Assembly: GCA_933228675.1 (NCBI GenBank)
Contig: OW121744.1
Coordinates: forward strand, 98,902,026 to 98,966,025
Source: Stomorhina lunata
Taxonomy: Eukaryota > Arthropoda > Insecta > Diptera > Rhiniidae
Reading direction: 5' to 3'
Length of the DNA stretch: 64,000 bases
The notes under the pieces are model-generated. The model saw only the letters and a program-made list of their open reading frames with translations, made no database searches and was not told where the DNA came from. A program made the translations under genes and the position numbers. Positions within the stretch are counted from its first letter, which is position 1. Every line of letters starts with the position of its first letter. Shown here in pieces: positions 10,860 to 22,488 of the stretch.

Positions 10860-12716
10860 TTAAAGTTTTAAGTTAGAAAGTTCAGGTTAAACTTTTCTGA
10901 ATATTAAAATATATTTATAAAAGCTTTCCTATATAAACACTAATCTTTCTTTTAAAAACCTAAAGATTTGTTACTGAAACGCTAAGCTTTTCTTTAAAAA
11001 ACTGAAGCCTTCCTACAGAAAGCTTTAGATCTTCATAAATCTTAAGTTTTTCTAAAGTAACGCCAAGTATTCGTCTAGAAACCTTAAGCTTTCCTATTGA
11101 AACCTTCAGCTTTTCTATAGAAGCCTTAAGCTTTCCTATAAAAATCTTAAGCTTTCCTATAAAAACCTTAAGCTTTTCTATATAAACCTTAAGCTTTCCT
11201 ATAAAAACCATAAGCTTTCCTATAGAAACCTTAAGTTTTCCTATAGAATACAAAAGCTTTCGTACAGAAACCTTAAGCTTTCCTATAGAAACCTTAAGCT
11301 TTCCTATAGAAACTTTTACGTTTCCAAAGAAACCTTAAGCTTTCCTATAGAAACTTTTACGTTTCCAAAGAAACCTTAACCTTTTCTACATAAAACCTAA
11401 GCATCCTATAGAAACCTTAAGCTTTCCTAAGGAAACCTTAAGGTTTCCTATAGAAACCTTAAGTTTTCTTATAGAAACCTTAATCTTTTCTATAGAAACC
11501 TTCAGCTTTCCTATATAAACCTTAAGCTTTCCTATAGAAAACATAAGCTTTCGTGTAGAAGCATAAGCTTTCTTATAGAAAACTAGAGCTTTCCTATAGA
11601 AACCTAAAGCTTTAATATAGAAACATAAAGCTTTCCTATAGAAACCTAAAGCTATCCTTTAAAAACTTTAAGCTTTTCTATAGAAACCTTAAGCTTTCCT
11701 ATAGAAACCTTAAGCTTTCCTATAGAAACCTTAAGCTTTCCTATAGAAACCTTAAGCTTTCCTATAGAAACCTTAAGCCTTTGTATAGAAACCTTAAGCT
11801 TTCGTATAGAAACTTTAGGTTTTCGTATAGAAACCTTAAGTTTTCCTATAGAAACCTTAAGTTTTCGTATAGAAACCTTAAGCTTTCCTATAGAAACCTT
11901 AAGCTTTCCTATAGAAACCTTAAGCTTTCCTATAGAAACATTAAGCTTTCTTATAGAAACCTTAAGCTTTCCTATAGAAACCTGAAGCTTTCCTATAGAA
12001 ACCTTAAGCTTTCCTATAGAAACCTTAAGCTTTCCTATAGAAACCTTAAGCTTTCCTCTAGAAACCTCAAGCTTTCCTATAGAAACCTTAAGCTTTCGTA
12101 TAGAAACCTTAAGCTTTTGTATAGAAACCTTAAGCTTTCCTATAGAAACCTTAAGCTTTCCTATAGAAACCTTAAGCTTTCCTTTAGAAATCTCAAACTT
12201 TCCTATAGAAATCTTAAGCTTTCCTATAGAAATCTAAATCTTTCCAATAGAAACCTTAAGCTTTAATATAGAAACCTTTAACTTTAACATAGAAACCTTA
12301 AGCTTTTCTATAGAAACTTCAAGTTTTCTTATAAAACCTTAAGATTTCCTATAGAAACCTTAAGCTTTCCTATATAAATCTTAAGCTTTTCTAAAGAAGT
12401 CTAAAGCTTTTTGATTGAAACCTTAAGCTTTCCTATAGAAACTTAAGCTTTCCTATAGAAATCTTAAGCTTTTCTATAGAAACCTTAAGCTTTCCTATAA
12501 AAACCTTAAGCTTTCCTAAACCTTCCTATATAAAGCCTTTATTTTTCCTATAGAAACCTTTAGCTTTGCTATAGAAACCTTGACCTTTCCTATAAAAATA
12601 TTAAGTTTTTCTATAGAAACCTTAAGCTTTCCTACAGAAACCTAAGGCTTTCCTATTAAAAACCTTAAGCTTTCCTAAAGAAACCTTAAGCTTTTTCATA
12701 GAAACCTTAACCTTCC
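10860..12716 (+). repeat. 21-bp tandem array (CTATAGAAACCTTAAGCTTT type)
   Basis: Roughly 85 head-to-tail units of 21 bp, best preserved at 11650-12260 and degenerate at both ends. The unit contains three short palindromes in series (CTATAG, CTTAAG, AAGCTT), and GAAACCTTAAGCTTT differs from its own reverse complement at only two positions. Because 21 is divisible by three, the array gives long open frames on both strands with heptapeptide periodicity (YRNLKLS on plus, IGKLKVS on minus); these are by-products, not genes. The same motif in decayed form lies on the other side of the exon (8300-9415). Confidence 0.96.
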
Positions 12717-13329
12717 ATATTTACTAGACATTATTTAGTCTCCCGTCCCTTAACTTTTTCTTACCCCCAATATTCGAACCAATGCAAACGAAAAAAAATG
12801 TTTGATAAAAATCCCAAGTTTAAAAGAAGAACTTCGAAGAGCTTAACGTTTGCTAAAGTAAATTTGGTGATATAGTTTTTGTTTTTTTCTATTGCTATCG
12901 TTTGTTTTTTGTTGCTGTTTATAGCCAAAGATTAGCTAAGGGTATTAAGATATTTAAGATATGTTGTCTACGGTTGACAGTTAGAAGAAACAGCGACAAT
13001 CATGGTTAAGGTAATGTGTCACTATATTTGGCTGACATTTTATTGTTGCCGTTGCTGTTGGATCATTGGTAGTAGGTTGGACGTTTGTTTGGTTTCGTTG
13101 TTTCTTCTGCAAATAGATTATGATCAACTGATAAACTTGACATTGAGATGGTTAAAGTAGTTGAGTTTTTTTTGTAAAGTTTGAGATTTAAATGATGGGA
13201 GGAAATTTATTTCAATTTGTTAGACGAAACAAGAGGAAATAAAATGTGTCTTGTAAGTGTTTAAAATGTTTTAATACAAAAAAAATATTTTGTAAAGAAA
13301 AGTTTTAAAATTCAGAGAAATATTTAAAT
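12717..13329. other. Single-copy-looking intronic DNA
   Basis: AT-rich, with a few CTGTT/GTTGCTG-type triplet runs. No exon, RNA gene or repeat array identified. Confidence 0.5.
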
Positions 13330-13449
13330 ATTCTTAGCAACATGTTGCTGTGATTAAAGAATGTTTAAATAAAAGAAAAATGTATAACGGTTGTAATTAT
13401 AATATTTTTCATTATTACCAAATTCTTATTGACAAAAAGTTTTCTTTAA

Positions 13450-13630
13450 ATCCTTAGCAACATGTTGCTAGTACTCTTCAAATGTTTAGCAACGTGTTGC
13501 TAGTATTTTTCAAATATTTAGCAACATGTTGCTAGCATTCTTCAAATGTTTTGCAACATGTTGCTAGTATTTTTCAAATGTTTAGCAACATGTTGCTAGT
13601 ATTTTTCAAATGTTTAGCTACATTTTGGTT
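13450..13630 (+). repeat. Exact 32-bp tandem cluster of the GCAACATGTTGC motif
   Basis: Six consecutive motif copies begin at 13456, 13488, 13520, 13552, 13584 and 13616, every step being exactly 32 bp. Each is followed by TAGTATTTTTCAAATGTTT-like spacer. The last copy is degenerate. This is the only place where the dispersed palindrome forms a true short-period array. Confidence 0.95.
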
Positions 13631-15023
13631 ACTTTTCTTAAAACTACTTAATCACATTTTTCTGCTAATTTAAATATTTTTAAGTGCATAATTACTTATA
13701 ATTTTATTTACTATAATTTTCCCTTCCCACCTTTTATTACAACGACTCAACTCTACAATTTTCATTTAATAATGAATAGCAAAACAAAAAAACTATAATT
13801 TAACATAAATCATGTCAAAACAATTTTAACTTTATACACATTGTTGCAAAATTAGTTATTGCTGCCCTAATCAAAGTTGCTGCTGCCGTCGCCGCCGTCG
13901 CCGCTGCTGCTTTGGTACTAAACAATTTATTACAAAATCTTGGTAATTATAATGTATATTTAATTAACAACAATAGCAACAACTAATACAATAGCTTAGA
14001 AACAAATGGTTATACAAATGTTTGTATACATTTAGAACAATAATAGAAATTATTATGGAAAACTCAACAGAACAATAAAAAAGCTAGTGCCAAACAAGTT
14101 ATTAATGTGATTGTCGTCGATATTGTTGTTGGTCGCTGCTGCTGTTACTATTTCTGTTGCTGCTGTTAATGATAAATAAGCATTTAATTAAAATAATTAT
14201 ATTGCAAATTAAATACAACAAAAAACGAACATTTTAATAAGATATTTAGATACTTTGTTATCTATGAAACAAAAAAAATTGCAAAATTTGCCATTTTTTA
14301 TAAAAAAAATTTAAAACAATTAAATTTAAAGGAGTCCATAATAAATTCTCCAAGAATAAATAACATATAATGCCTGCAACATTTAGCCTAAAATATTTTT
14401 AAACCCATAATCAAGGGCATAACTCAGGTTAAATCAATTGCTTGCTGTTCTATCTTAAACACGCCTCTTTTTTCTATAAAAATTTATTCTATTCTATTAC
14501 CAATATTTTCTCCCCTTGGGCTTATTAAGATCATACTCTGCTCCTAAACCAATTGCCATTAAAAATAATATTCTCATTCTGAGGTTTTGTATCTTTAAAT
14601 CTTTTGAACATGTTTAGATACATACATATGTGTTCACTCCATATTAATGATTTGTTGCTATTAGAGTTGGAAAATTAGTTAACTTGAATATATCATTTTC
14701 TAGTGACTGTTTGAGAGTTTGTTACTCTAGAATTGTAGAAATAAAGAAAAAAATAACCGAAATGTTATATTTCTTACATTTGCCATTGGTAATAAATGTA
14801 ACCTAAATATTTCATTATTTATTTTATTTTTTTGATTTTTTGTTCTTATAAATTGTAGTATGTGTCTGTTTTTTTGGCTAAAGTTTCGGCATTTTGACAT
14901 AGTCATAAATTTCAAATGAATAAAATGCTGACAATTAAGTGTTTGTTAATAGAACTTTAGGGAAAAAAGAACGTAAATTTATTAAGTCTTTGTGCACTTA
15001 CAATGCAATGCAATAAAAAGTTA
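13631..15023. other. Single-copy-looking intronic DNA with a GC-rich triplet stretch
   Basis: Contains a short GC-rich run of CTG/CCG triplets at about 13862-13912 (GCTGCTGCCGTCGCCGCC), which stands out from the AT-rich background but has no open frame with splice sites around it. Otherwise featureless. Confidence 0.45.
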
Positions 15024-15130
15024 TAAAATTGAATTAATGCCAGAAACTTTTTTGAAGTGAGCAACATGTTGCATTAGTAATGCAACATGTTGCTCACTTC
15101 AAAAAAGTTTCTGGCATTAATTCAATTTTA
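15024..15130. repeat. 107-bp perfect palindrome with a 1-nt centre
   Basis: Positions 15024-15076 and 15078-15130 are exact reverse complements (53 of 53 bases), separated only by the G at 15077. Each arm contains one GCAACATGTTGC. Homology stops abruptly on both sides. Perfect long palindromes are unstable, so this is a recent event, or an assembly or read artefact. Confidence 0.97.
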
Positions 15131-15769
15131 CTATTACTAATCATTTTGAGATTTATTTTCTTTTTTTGATAAATGTAATAAAAGGAATAATTTTTTGAAA
15201 TTAGCAACATTCAAACTAAATCCTTTAATTTGTCAGCAACATGTTGCTAAGACTAGCCCATCTCTCAGCAACATGTTGCACAAAACTGTTTTCATTAAGT
15301 TCAAAATTATATTTGCAAACTTAAAAATTAAAAACATATTTCCTCTAGCATCATTTATAAAAAACAAACATTTCCGCCCTAAGCAACATGTTGCTGAAAA
15401 TTATGATATTATCCATTTAGAGATTTTTCTGCTAAATGAAAAAAGGAATATTCTCTTTTTTACCAAAATATCGATATATTTTATTTAGCATGAGTATATA
15501 AATAAACACATGTGCCGAAATGTTGATTAACATGTTTCTAAATCTCTAGCAACATTTTTTAATACTGGCAATATATTTCTGACAATATATTTCTTATATT
15601 CTTTAATAAATCTAAATTTATTATTATAATAATAAGAAATATATTAACATGTTGCTGAAACATGGGCTGACAAAATAGTTTGTTTAAGAGTTTAAAATCA
15701 TTTTTGGAAAACTTAAAAGTTTTAGAAACATTCCCTCTACTATCGTTTGGTAATAAAACCAGCATTTAT

Positions 15770-16650
15770 ATTTTCAGCAACATGTTGCATTCAATTTACT
15801 TCAGATATTTTAGCAAAATCCAATAAAATACATAGGTATATAAACATTTTAAGTATTGGCAACATGTTGCCGAATTTATGTTGTTCCTCCATATGTGAAA
15901 TATATCAAGAAATATATTAGCAACATGTTGCTGGAAAGTATTATACTAATCTAAGAAATGTGTTATTCTTCTGTTACCCTTGACTCCCAGTGGAGCATAG
16001 AGCGTCAAGAAATGTGTTATTAACCATTTTCAATACTGGCAAAATGATTCTTATATCCATAAGTTAGTCTAAATGATTAATAATATCTACTAAGAATATT
16101 TTGCTGCAACATATTGCATTAAATTTACTTCAGATATTTTCACAAAACCTAATAAAATACATAGGTATATAAATATTATCAGTATTAGCAACATGTTGCC
16201 GAATTTTTGTGATTTCTCCATATGTTAACTATATCAAGAAATTTATTAGCAATATGTTGCTGAAAATTATGATACTAATCTATAGAATATTTTATTAACC
16301 ATTTTCAACACTGGCAAAATTTTTCCTATATCCATAAGTAAGTCTAAATGCTTAATAATATCTATTAAGAATATGTTGCTGCAACATGTTGTATTAAATT
16401 TACTTCAGATATTTTCATAAAATCTAATAAAATACATAGGTATTAAACATTTTTAGTATTAACAAGATGTTGCCGAATTTTAGTTTTTCCTCCATATGTT
16501 TAAGATCTCCAGAAATATATTAGCAACATGTTGCTGAAAATTATGATATGAATCTATAAAATATTTTACTGACCATTTTCAACACTAGAAAAATGTTTCT
16601 TATATCCATAAGTTATTCTAAATGCTTAATAATATCTATTAAGAATATGT
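15770..16650 (+). repeat. Diverged tandem repeat of about 275-330 bp, three copies
   Basis: The phrase AAAATACATAGGTAT recurs at about 15826, 16155 and 16430. Around each copy the order is the same: GCAACATGTTGCATT-like motif, TTTACTTCAGATATTTT, the phrase, GCAACATGTTGCCG-like motif, then a third motif followed by GAAA and TTATGATA. Each higher-order unit thus carries several copies of the dispersed palindrome. Confidence 0.85.
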
Positions 16651-17329
16651 TGCTTATACAGCATTTTTTCACAGGCAACATGTTGCATTTATAAAAAAAT
16701 GTTCGCAAAATGTAAAAAGGGACAAAGGTTTCTGAACTTTTTCATTATTGGCAACAATATAACTAATTTTTGTAAAGTAAAATATATCAAGAAATTCACT
16801 AGTGACATGTTGCTGAAAAGTAGAGTAGAAACTACAAATTTGTAGCTAAAAATTTCCTGGCAACAGTTTAAAATAAAAGATTCAATATAGCTGTAAGCAA
16901 AATAAGCTTACAAATTTTTTCTCGCAACATGTCTTCAAAACTATTTTATAAAAATTGTATATGTTTATGTCAACATGTTGCATAATCTTTGCAAATATAT
17001 AAAGATATGAATTATTACGGGAAACTCATCAACATTTTTAAGCAATCATAAATTAATAGTAAATTTTATTCTAGCAACATGTTGCTGATATATATATTAT
17101 GTTCAGTTAAAGTACAAAATTTCTTAAAACTGGTAATTTTATTCAATTCAAAATTTTCAAAATTATTGAAAACCTTAATTTTTTACAATCTATAACATGC
17201 TGCTAATACAATTTATTTATGAGCAACATGTTGCTGAAAAATATTATTCATATAAAGCAAGAATTACTTAAAATTAGTAATTTTTTTCATCTTTACTACA
17301 TACAAAATGTTGAACAAATCCAGTGTTCA

Positions 17330-18960
17330 ATCTTCAGCAACATGTTGCTAAGACGACTTTTATGATTTAAACGTTTTATTACCTTTTGAGCTTTACAAAA
17401 AAGAAGTACAAAAATATGTTGCAGTCTTGATATTGTAAACAAGTTTACAGTAGTTAAAATGTATTAGGCAGATATTGCTGGCAACATGTTGCTAGTCGCA
17501 ATTATTAGAAAAATACTGTACAGGTTTAAATATTAGCCTTAATATTAAACATATATCAAAATGATAATTTAAATTTACAGAACATATATTGCAAGCTTAT
17601 GGCAACATGTTGCTGATGTCTTAAATTTAAAATGAACGACTTTTACAACTAAAACATTTTTTTTTTATATTTTGAGCTTTACAAAAATAACTACAGCAAC
17701 ATGTTGCTGTTTGGACACAATGTTTTGTAAAGAAGCTTATAGTAATTAAAAAGTATTAAGCAGATGGTGCTGCCAATTATCATAAAAAAAATGTTATATA
17801 TTAACTCATTTTGTTTGCCTCGGTATAGGATTTTAAAAAATTTAATTCTCAACTTTTTATTGATATTTCTTCCAGTTTATACAGAATATTTTACATAGCA
17901 ACATGTTGCTAGTCATAATAATTACAAGAAAATCTTGTAAAGTTGAAAACATTAGCTTTAATATTGAACATATTTCATATTGATAATTTAGATTTACAAA
18001 ACATATGTTGCGAGATTAAGGCAACATGTTGCTAGCTTAAGGCAAAATGTTGCTGATGGCCTAGATTTAAAATAAACCACTTTTACAAATAAAATATTTC
18101 ATTATCTCTTAAGCTTTTCAAAAAAGAACCACAGCAACATGTTGCTTTACTGATACAATGTTTTTTTTTAACAAGTGTACAGTAATTAAAATGTTTTAAG
18201 CAGATGTTGCTGGCAATTTTCATCAAAAAATTATTAAGATATAAACATTTTTTGTTTGTCTCGATACAGGATTTTAATTTATCATAATTCTCAAGTTACT
18301 AATAATACCTTCTCTCAGTTCATACCGAATATTTCATATTGCAACATGTTGCTAGTCGTAATTATTGAATAAAATACTGTAAACATTTTAATATTAGCTT
18401 TAATATTAAACATATTTTCTATTGTTAATTTAGATTTACAGGACATATGTTGCTAGCTTTAGGCAACATGTTAAGGCAACATGTTACTAGCTTAAGGCAA
18501 CATGTTGCTAATGGCTTAAATTTCAAATGAACGTCTTTTATAACTAAAACATTTCATTATCTCTTAAGCTTTTCGAAAAATAACCTTAGCAACATGTTGC
18601 TTTACTGATATAATATCTTTTCAACAACTATACAGTAATTTTAAACAACTTTACAGTAATTAAAAAGTATTAAACAGATGTTGTTAACTTAAGGCAACAT
18701 GTTGCTATCATAAAGCAACATGTTGCTAGCTTAAGGCAACATGTGCTGATGGCTTAAATTTTAAATTAACGTATTTTACAACTTAAATATTTCATTACCT
18801 CTTAAGCTTTTCAAAAAAGAACCACAGCAACATGTTGCTTTACTGATAAAATGTCTTTTAAACAAATTTACAGTAATTAAAAAGTATTAAACAGATGTTG
18901 CAGACAATTTCCTCAAACAAATCATCAAGATATTTACTTTTTTGTTAAGCTCGGTATAGG
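17330..18960 (+). repeat. Diverged higher-order repeat carrying 2-4 GCAACATGTTGC motifs per unit
   Basis: Four or five copies of a block run TTTTGAGCTTT or TCTTAAGCTTT, then an AACCACAGCAACATGTTGCTT-like motif, then ACAGTAATTAAAA, then AAGCAGATGTTGCTG. Block anchors lie near 17401, 17691, 18129, 18583 and 18823. Spacing is uneven (about 290, 440, 450 and 240 bp), showing internal insertions and deletions. GGCAACATGTTGCTAGCTTAA sub-repeats have amplified locally at 18010-18050 and 18470-18750. Confidence 0.8.
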
Positions 18961-20759
18961 TTTTTCAAGAATTTATCATAATTCCAAACTTATATTATTA
19001 ATATAAGTTTCATTTAGCCAAATGACTAATAACCCTGATACCAGCATATTGTACGAGTATTAAGCTTTTTCTTATATGTTTTGTTTCTGTTGTGCCACAT
19101 TTATGCATAATGTTGCAGCAGTTAAAAATTAAACATTAAAAGTCATTTGCAATAATGTGCTCATATGTATGCATCATATTAACCAATTGCTGCAACTATA
19201 GTAATAGCAACTGCTGCAGCAGCAATAACAACAACAACAATAATAAATGCTACATAATTACAAAACAAAAAAAAAAGAACATATCATGCGGCGAATGCCG
19301 GTCAACAAAAGCTATACAATAAAATAAAACTAGCAAAACCAGCTGCTATTAAAAATTTACTATTCAAAAGAAATCTACCAAATTAAATGAAATTCATATA
19401 AATATCACTCACTTTAGCTGCGAGTCACTTTTGTGGATTGCGATTTTAAAATTAAAAAATAAAAATTGAAAAAAAAAAACATTATAACGAAAACATATAA
19501 AACTAATTACAATAAAATCTAGAAAAAATAATAACAAAAAAAAACATTTTAATAAGGACAAATGGCCTTTCAAAATCAACTAAACATTAACAAGATGGAA
19601 ACAAATAAAATAAAATCACAACAACGAAAAACGACGACGACGACGAGAAACTCCAACTTTGAAAATTTTTATAACATTCATCATCGAAAGACAGACAGAC
19701 AGACAGGCCGAACGACTGAAGGACAGACGAAGAGTAGGAAAAAATCTAAATAAAAAGTCAGGCAACAGGATTTAAACGCGTTTATAGCTAAACTCAAAAA
19801 TACACACAGACAGACGGACTTTTAGATAGACAGACAGAACAGGACGGACGGACAGTTGTATGAAAGGACAGACAAAACTTGGCAAATAAACAAAATGCTG
19901 CATGCAACAGGCAATTGTTGCAAAGAGCCAACATTATACTAAACTTCAACAAAACAACAGAAAATACACAAAAAAAAAAAAACACATTAATGTGTTGGCC
20001 CATATTGTGTAGCCAAAGTCAACTTTACAATTATTTTTTGGTTTGAGGTTGCTGGCTTTTTATTCTTTTCGCCAGCAACAACAACAGCAACATCAGCAAC
20101 ATGGCAGAAACTTTTCTATATTATAGTCAAAGACTGGTTTTCTGTTTGCCACAGAATTAAGCCTTTATCGTTACGTTTAATAAATGAAAATGTTTCTTTG
20201 GCTTTGGCCAAGATAGTGGGTGCCTGATGGCAGGCCACCATTTAAAGGGGAGCAAGCGGTAAATACTTATATTTTTTCAGCTTTTTCTATTAATTTGCAA
20301 TTAATACCATTAATTTTATTTCTTTTCTTGTCTGTAACTCTACTGGTGTTGCTGTGTATATATTTTTTTTTGGCGGGAGTCTGGGGGAATATTAAGTTTC
20401 TAATTGAAGGTTATTTAAAGTTTTTCTTAGGCTCTGTTTGTTTGTTAAACATTTGTTAGGTAGTCATAGTTACAACAAATTGTTCCAAGTGCGAAAAATT
20501 ACAAAAAAAATGTATAGATACATTTACTCGTTTCGGCTTAAATAAACTTCTATTAATCATCGTGGAACTGGTTTTAAGTTCAACAGCATACGCACAAAAG
20601 AAGCCATGAATAATTGGCAGATAAAAATTTATAAAAATAAAATTATAACTTAAAAAAATATGGTTGCAAAAAAAAGAGAGCGTTAAGTTGCTAGAATCCT
20701 GGTTTAAATTTGTTTAAACTAAAAAAAAAAATAAAGAAATATTTGTAAGAGATATTTGA
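18961..20759. other. Single-copy-looking intronic DNA with CAA/CAG and GACA microsatellites
   Basis: Holds (CAA)/(CAG) runs near 19200-19250, an interrupted GACA run at 19689-19712 and related GACA/GACG debris at 19805-19875. The hydrophobic frame at 20220-20459 and the Lys/Thr-rich frame at 19562-19753 are products of T-rich and GACA-rich sequence. No exon supported. Confidence 0.5.
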
Positions 20760-22250
20760 AAAAAAAAGTTTAGATACATGTTGCTAAGCAAGATACATGT
20801 TGCTAAGTTAAAATTAAACACTAGATTTAAAAAAAATACTCTTAAAGCAACATTTTACTGAAAACAGCTATTATTACTTTTAAATATTTCATTATTGTAA
20901 TTAAAATGAACTCGCCAACCCCTTAGGAACATGTAGCTAGATACATTTTTATAAAACTTAATTGCTGCAAAATTATGTTTAGATACATGTTGCTAAGCAA
21001 ATTTGTTTAGATACATGTTGCTAAGCAAATTTGTTAAATACTTTAAACTAAACACAAAATTTTAAAACATGTTTCGGAAAAAAAATTAATTATATATTTT
21101 ATTGTTGTAATTAGCAACATGTTGCAGTAATTCAAAAATATTATTCAACTAAAATTCCTTATAATGGTCCAGATTTTTGTTACTAGCAACATAATAATTT
21201 TTTTTTTTACAAAATAATGACATTTTTCAAATAAACAATTTAAAAAATATGTTTAGATTCATGTTGCTAAGCAAATTAGTTAAATACTTAAAACTAAACA
21301 CCAAATTTTAAACATTTTGTCTAGATTTTTATTAAATTAACTTTTTTAAAACTCTTTTGGTGATATAAAGACCTTAATCTTAATTTCTAACAACATGTTG
21401 CTTATGTTTGTGTCTATAGTTTAATAGCGTTTATGTTATACATATTAGAAATTTAAAGAATTTATAAGAAAATTATTTGCTTTTAATATTTAGAAATTTT
21501 GCAACATGTTGCTAATGTATTTTACAAAAAGTAAAGATTTAGGGCTTTCTAGATTTATGTGATTAAGTGCTGGTCTACCTAATTGTAATAAATTGTTCTG
21601 TAAACAATTTAAACATATGTTATATTGTTTTTCACAAAATGTTGCTGTCGATAATTTATCCATAACTGTGAAGTCTTAAACATTTTATCTAGAGTTTTAT
21701 TGAATAAACTTTTTTAAAATCTCTCTCCATAATATAAATACTTTAATCTTAATTTCTGTCAGCATGTTGGTAAGGTTTGTATCTTTAACTTAACTGCTTT
21801 TTAGTTATAAATATTGGTCTATTTTTTGTAAGAAATTAATGAATTGCTAACAAATTATATATTTTTATTACTTAAAGTTTTTGCAACATGTTGCTGATGT
21901 ATTTTAAATATACAAACTAAGAGTTCAATGATAATTTTTTGTATTAGTTTTGATTTTATAACTTAATTTTTGTAGAAATTTCTCACAAATTATGTATGTA
22001 TTTTGAATACTTAGAGCTTTTGCAACAAGTTGCTGATGTAGTTTATATAATTTTCGCAATATGTTGCAGATCATCATATATCATATTTTGTGTTTTTAGT
22101 GGAAAATATACAAAATGTTGCTAAGATTTATAAAAAGATTTATAAACTTTTAATTTGGAATCTTAGTGCAATACATTAGAGTAAATCTTTTTAATTAAAC
22201 TTTTTATGTTGTGTCTTAAAAACATTTAGAATTTAGGCTTCAAAAATATT
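20760..22250. repeat. Dispersed motif domain, ATACATGTTGCTAAG variant
   Basis: Here the palindrome is mostly replaced by the half-degenerate form TTTAGATACATGTTGCTAAG (near 20770, 20795, 20980, 21010, 21250), intermixed with a few perfect copies (21115, 21500, about 21880). Sub-blocks of roughly 400-450 bp share the phrase ACCTTAATCTTAATTTCT (near 21370 and 21735). Confidence 0.75.
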
Positions 22251-22373
22251 TCTTAACCCTTATGTGTATACCAAGGTACCCCGGTACCTTTAGCACTTTC
22301 ATCTTAACTTTTTTAATGGAAACAGATGGTTCACAAACCTCAAACTTCTTGAGAGCTCCCAACTATTGAAATA

Positions 22374-22440
22374 CAGGGTGGACCAGAAGTCGCGCCTGCG
22401 TGTAAAAGTTGAATAACTTTTTTGTTTATTATTATTTTTT
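22374..22440 (+). repeat. Left terminal inverted repeat of the mariner-like element
   Basis: Matches the reverse complement of 23324-23390 with only about four mismatches; starts CAGGGTGG next to the TA target. Confidence 0.92.
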
Positions 22441-22488
22441 ATTGATTTTTTTTTATAAATATAGTATTATCTTTGTATGACCTAAATT

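Noticed and set aside
11781..12266. 161-residue open frame of repeated YRNLKLS heptapeptides
   Set aside because: Direct by-product of a 21-bp tandem repeat, in which stops are absent because the period is a multiple of three. No start context or splice support; the minus strand of the same array (10960-11253) gives an equally regular IGKLKVS frame.
13862..13912. GC-rich CTG/CCG stretch as a small exon
   Set aside because: Simple triplet repeat without acceptor/donor pair or extended open frame.
20220..20459. 79-residue hydrophobic frame that could be a small membrane protein
   Set aside because: Lies in T-rich DNA, where Phe/Leu/Ile runs arise by chance; no splice or promoter evidence.
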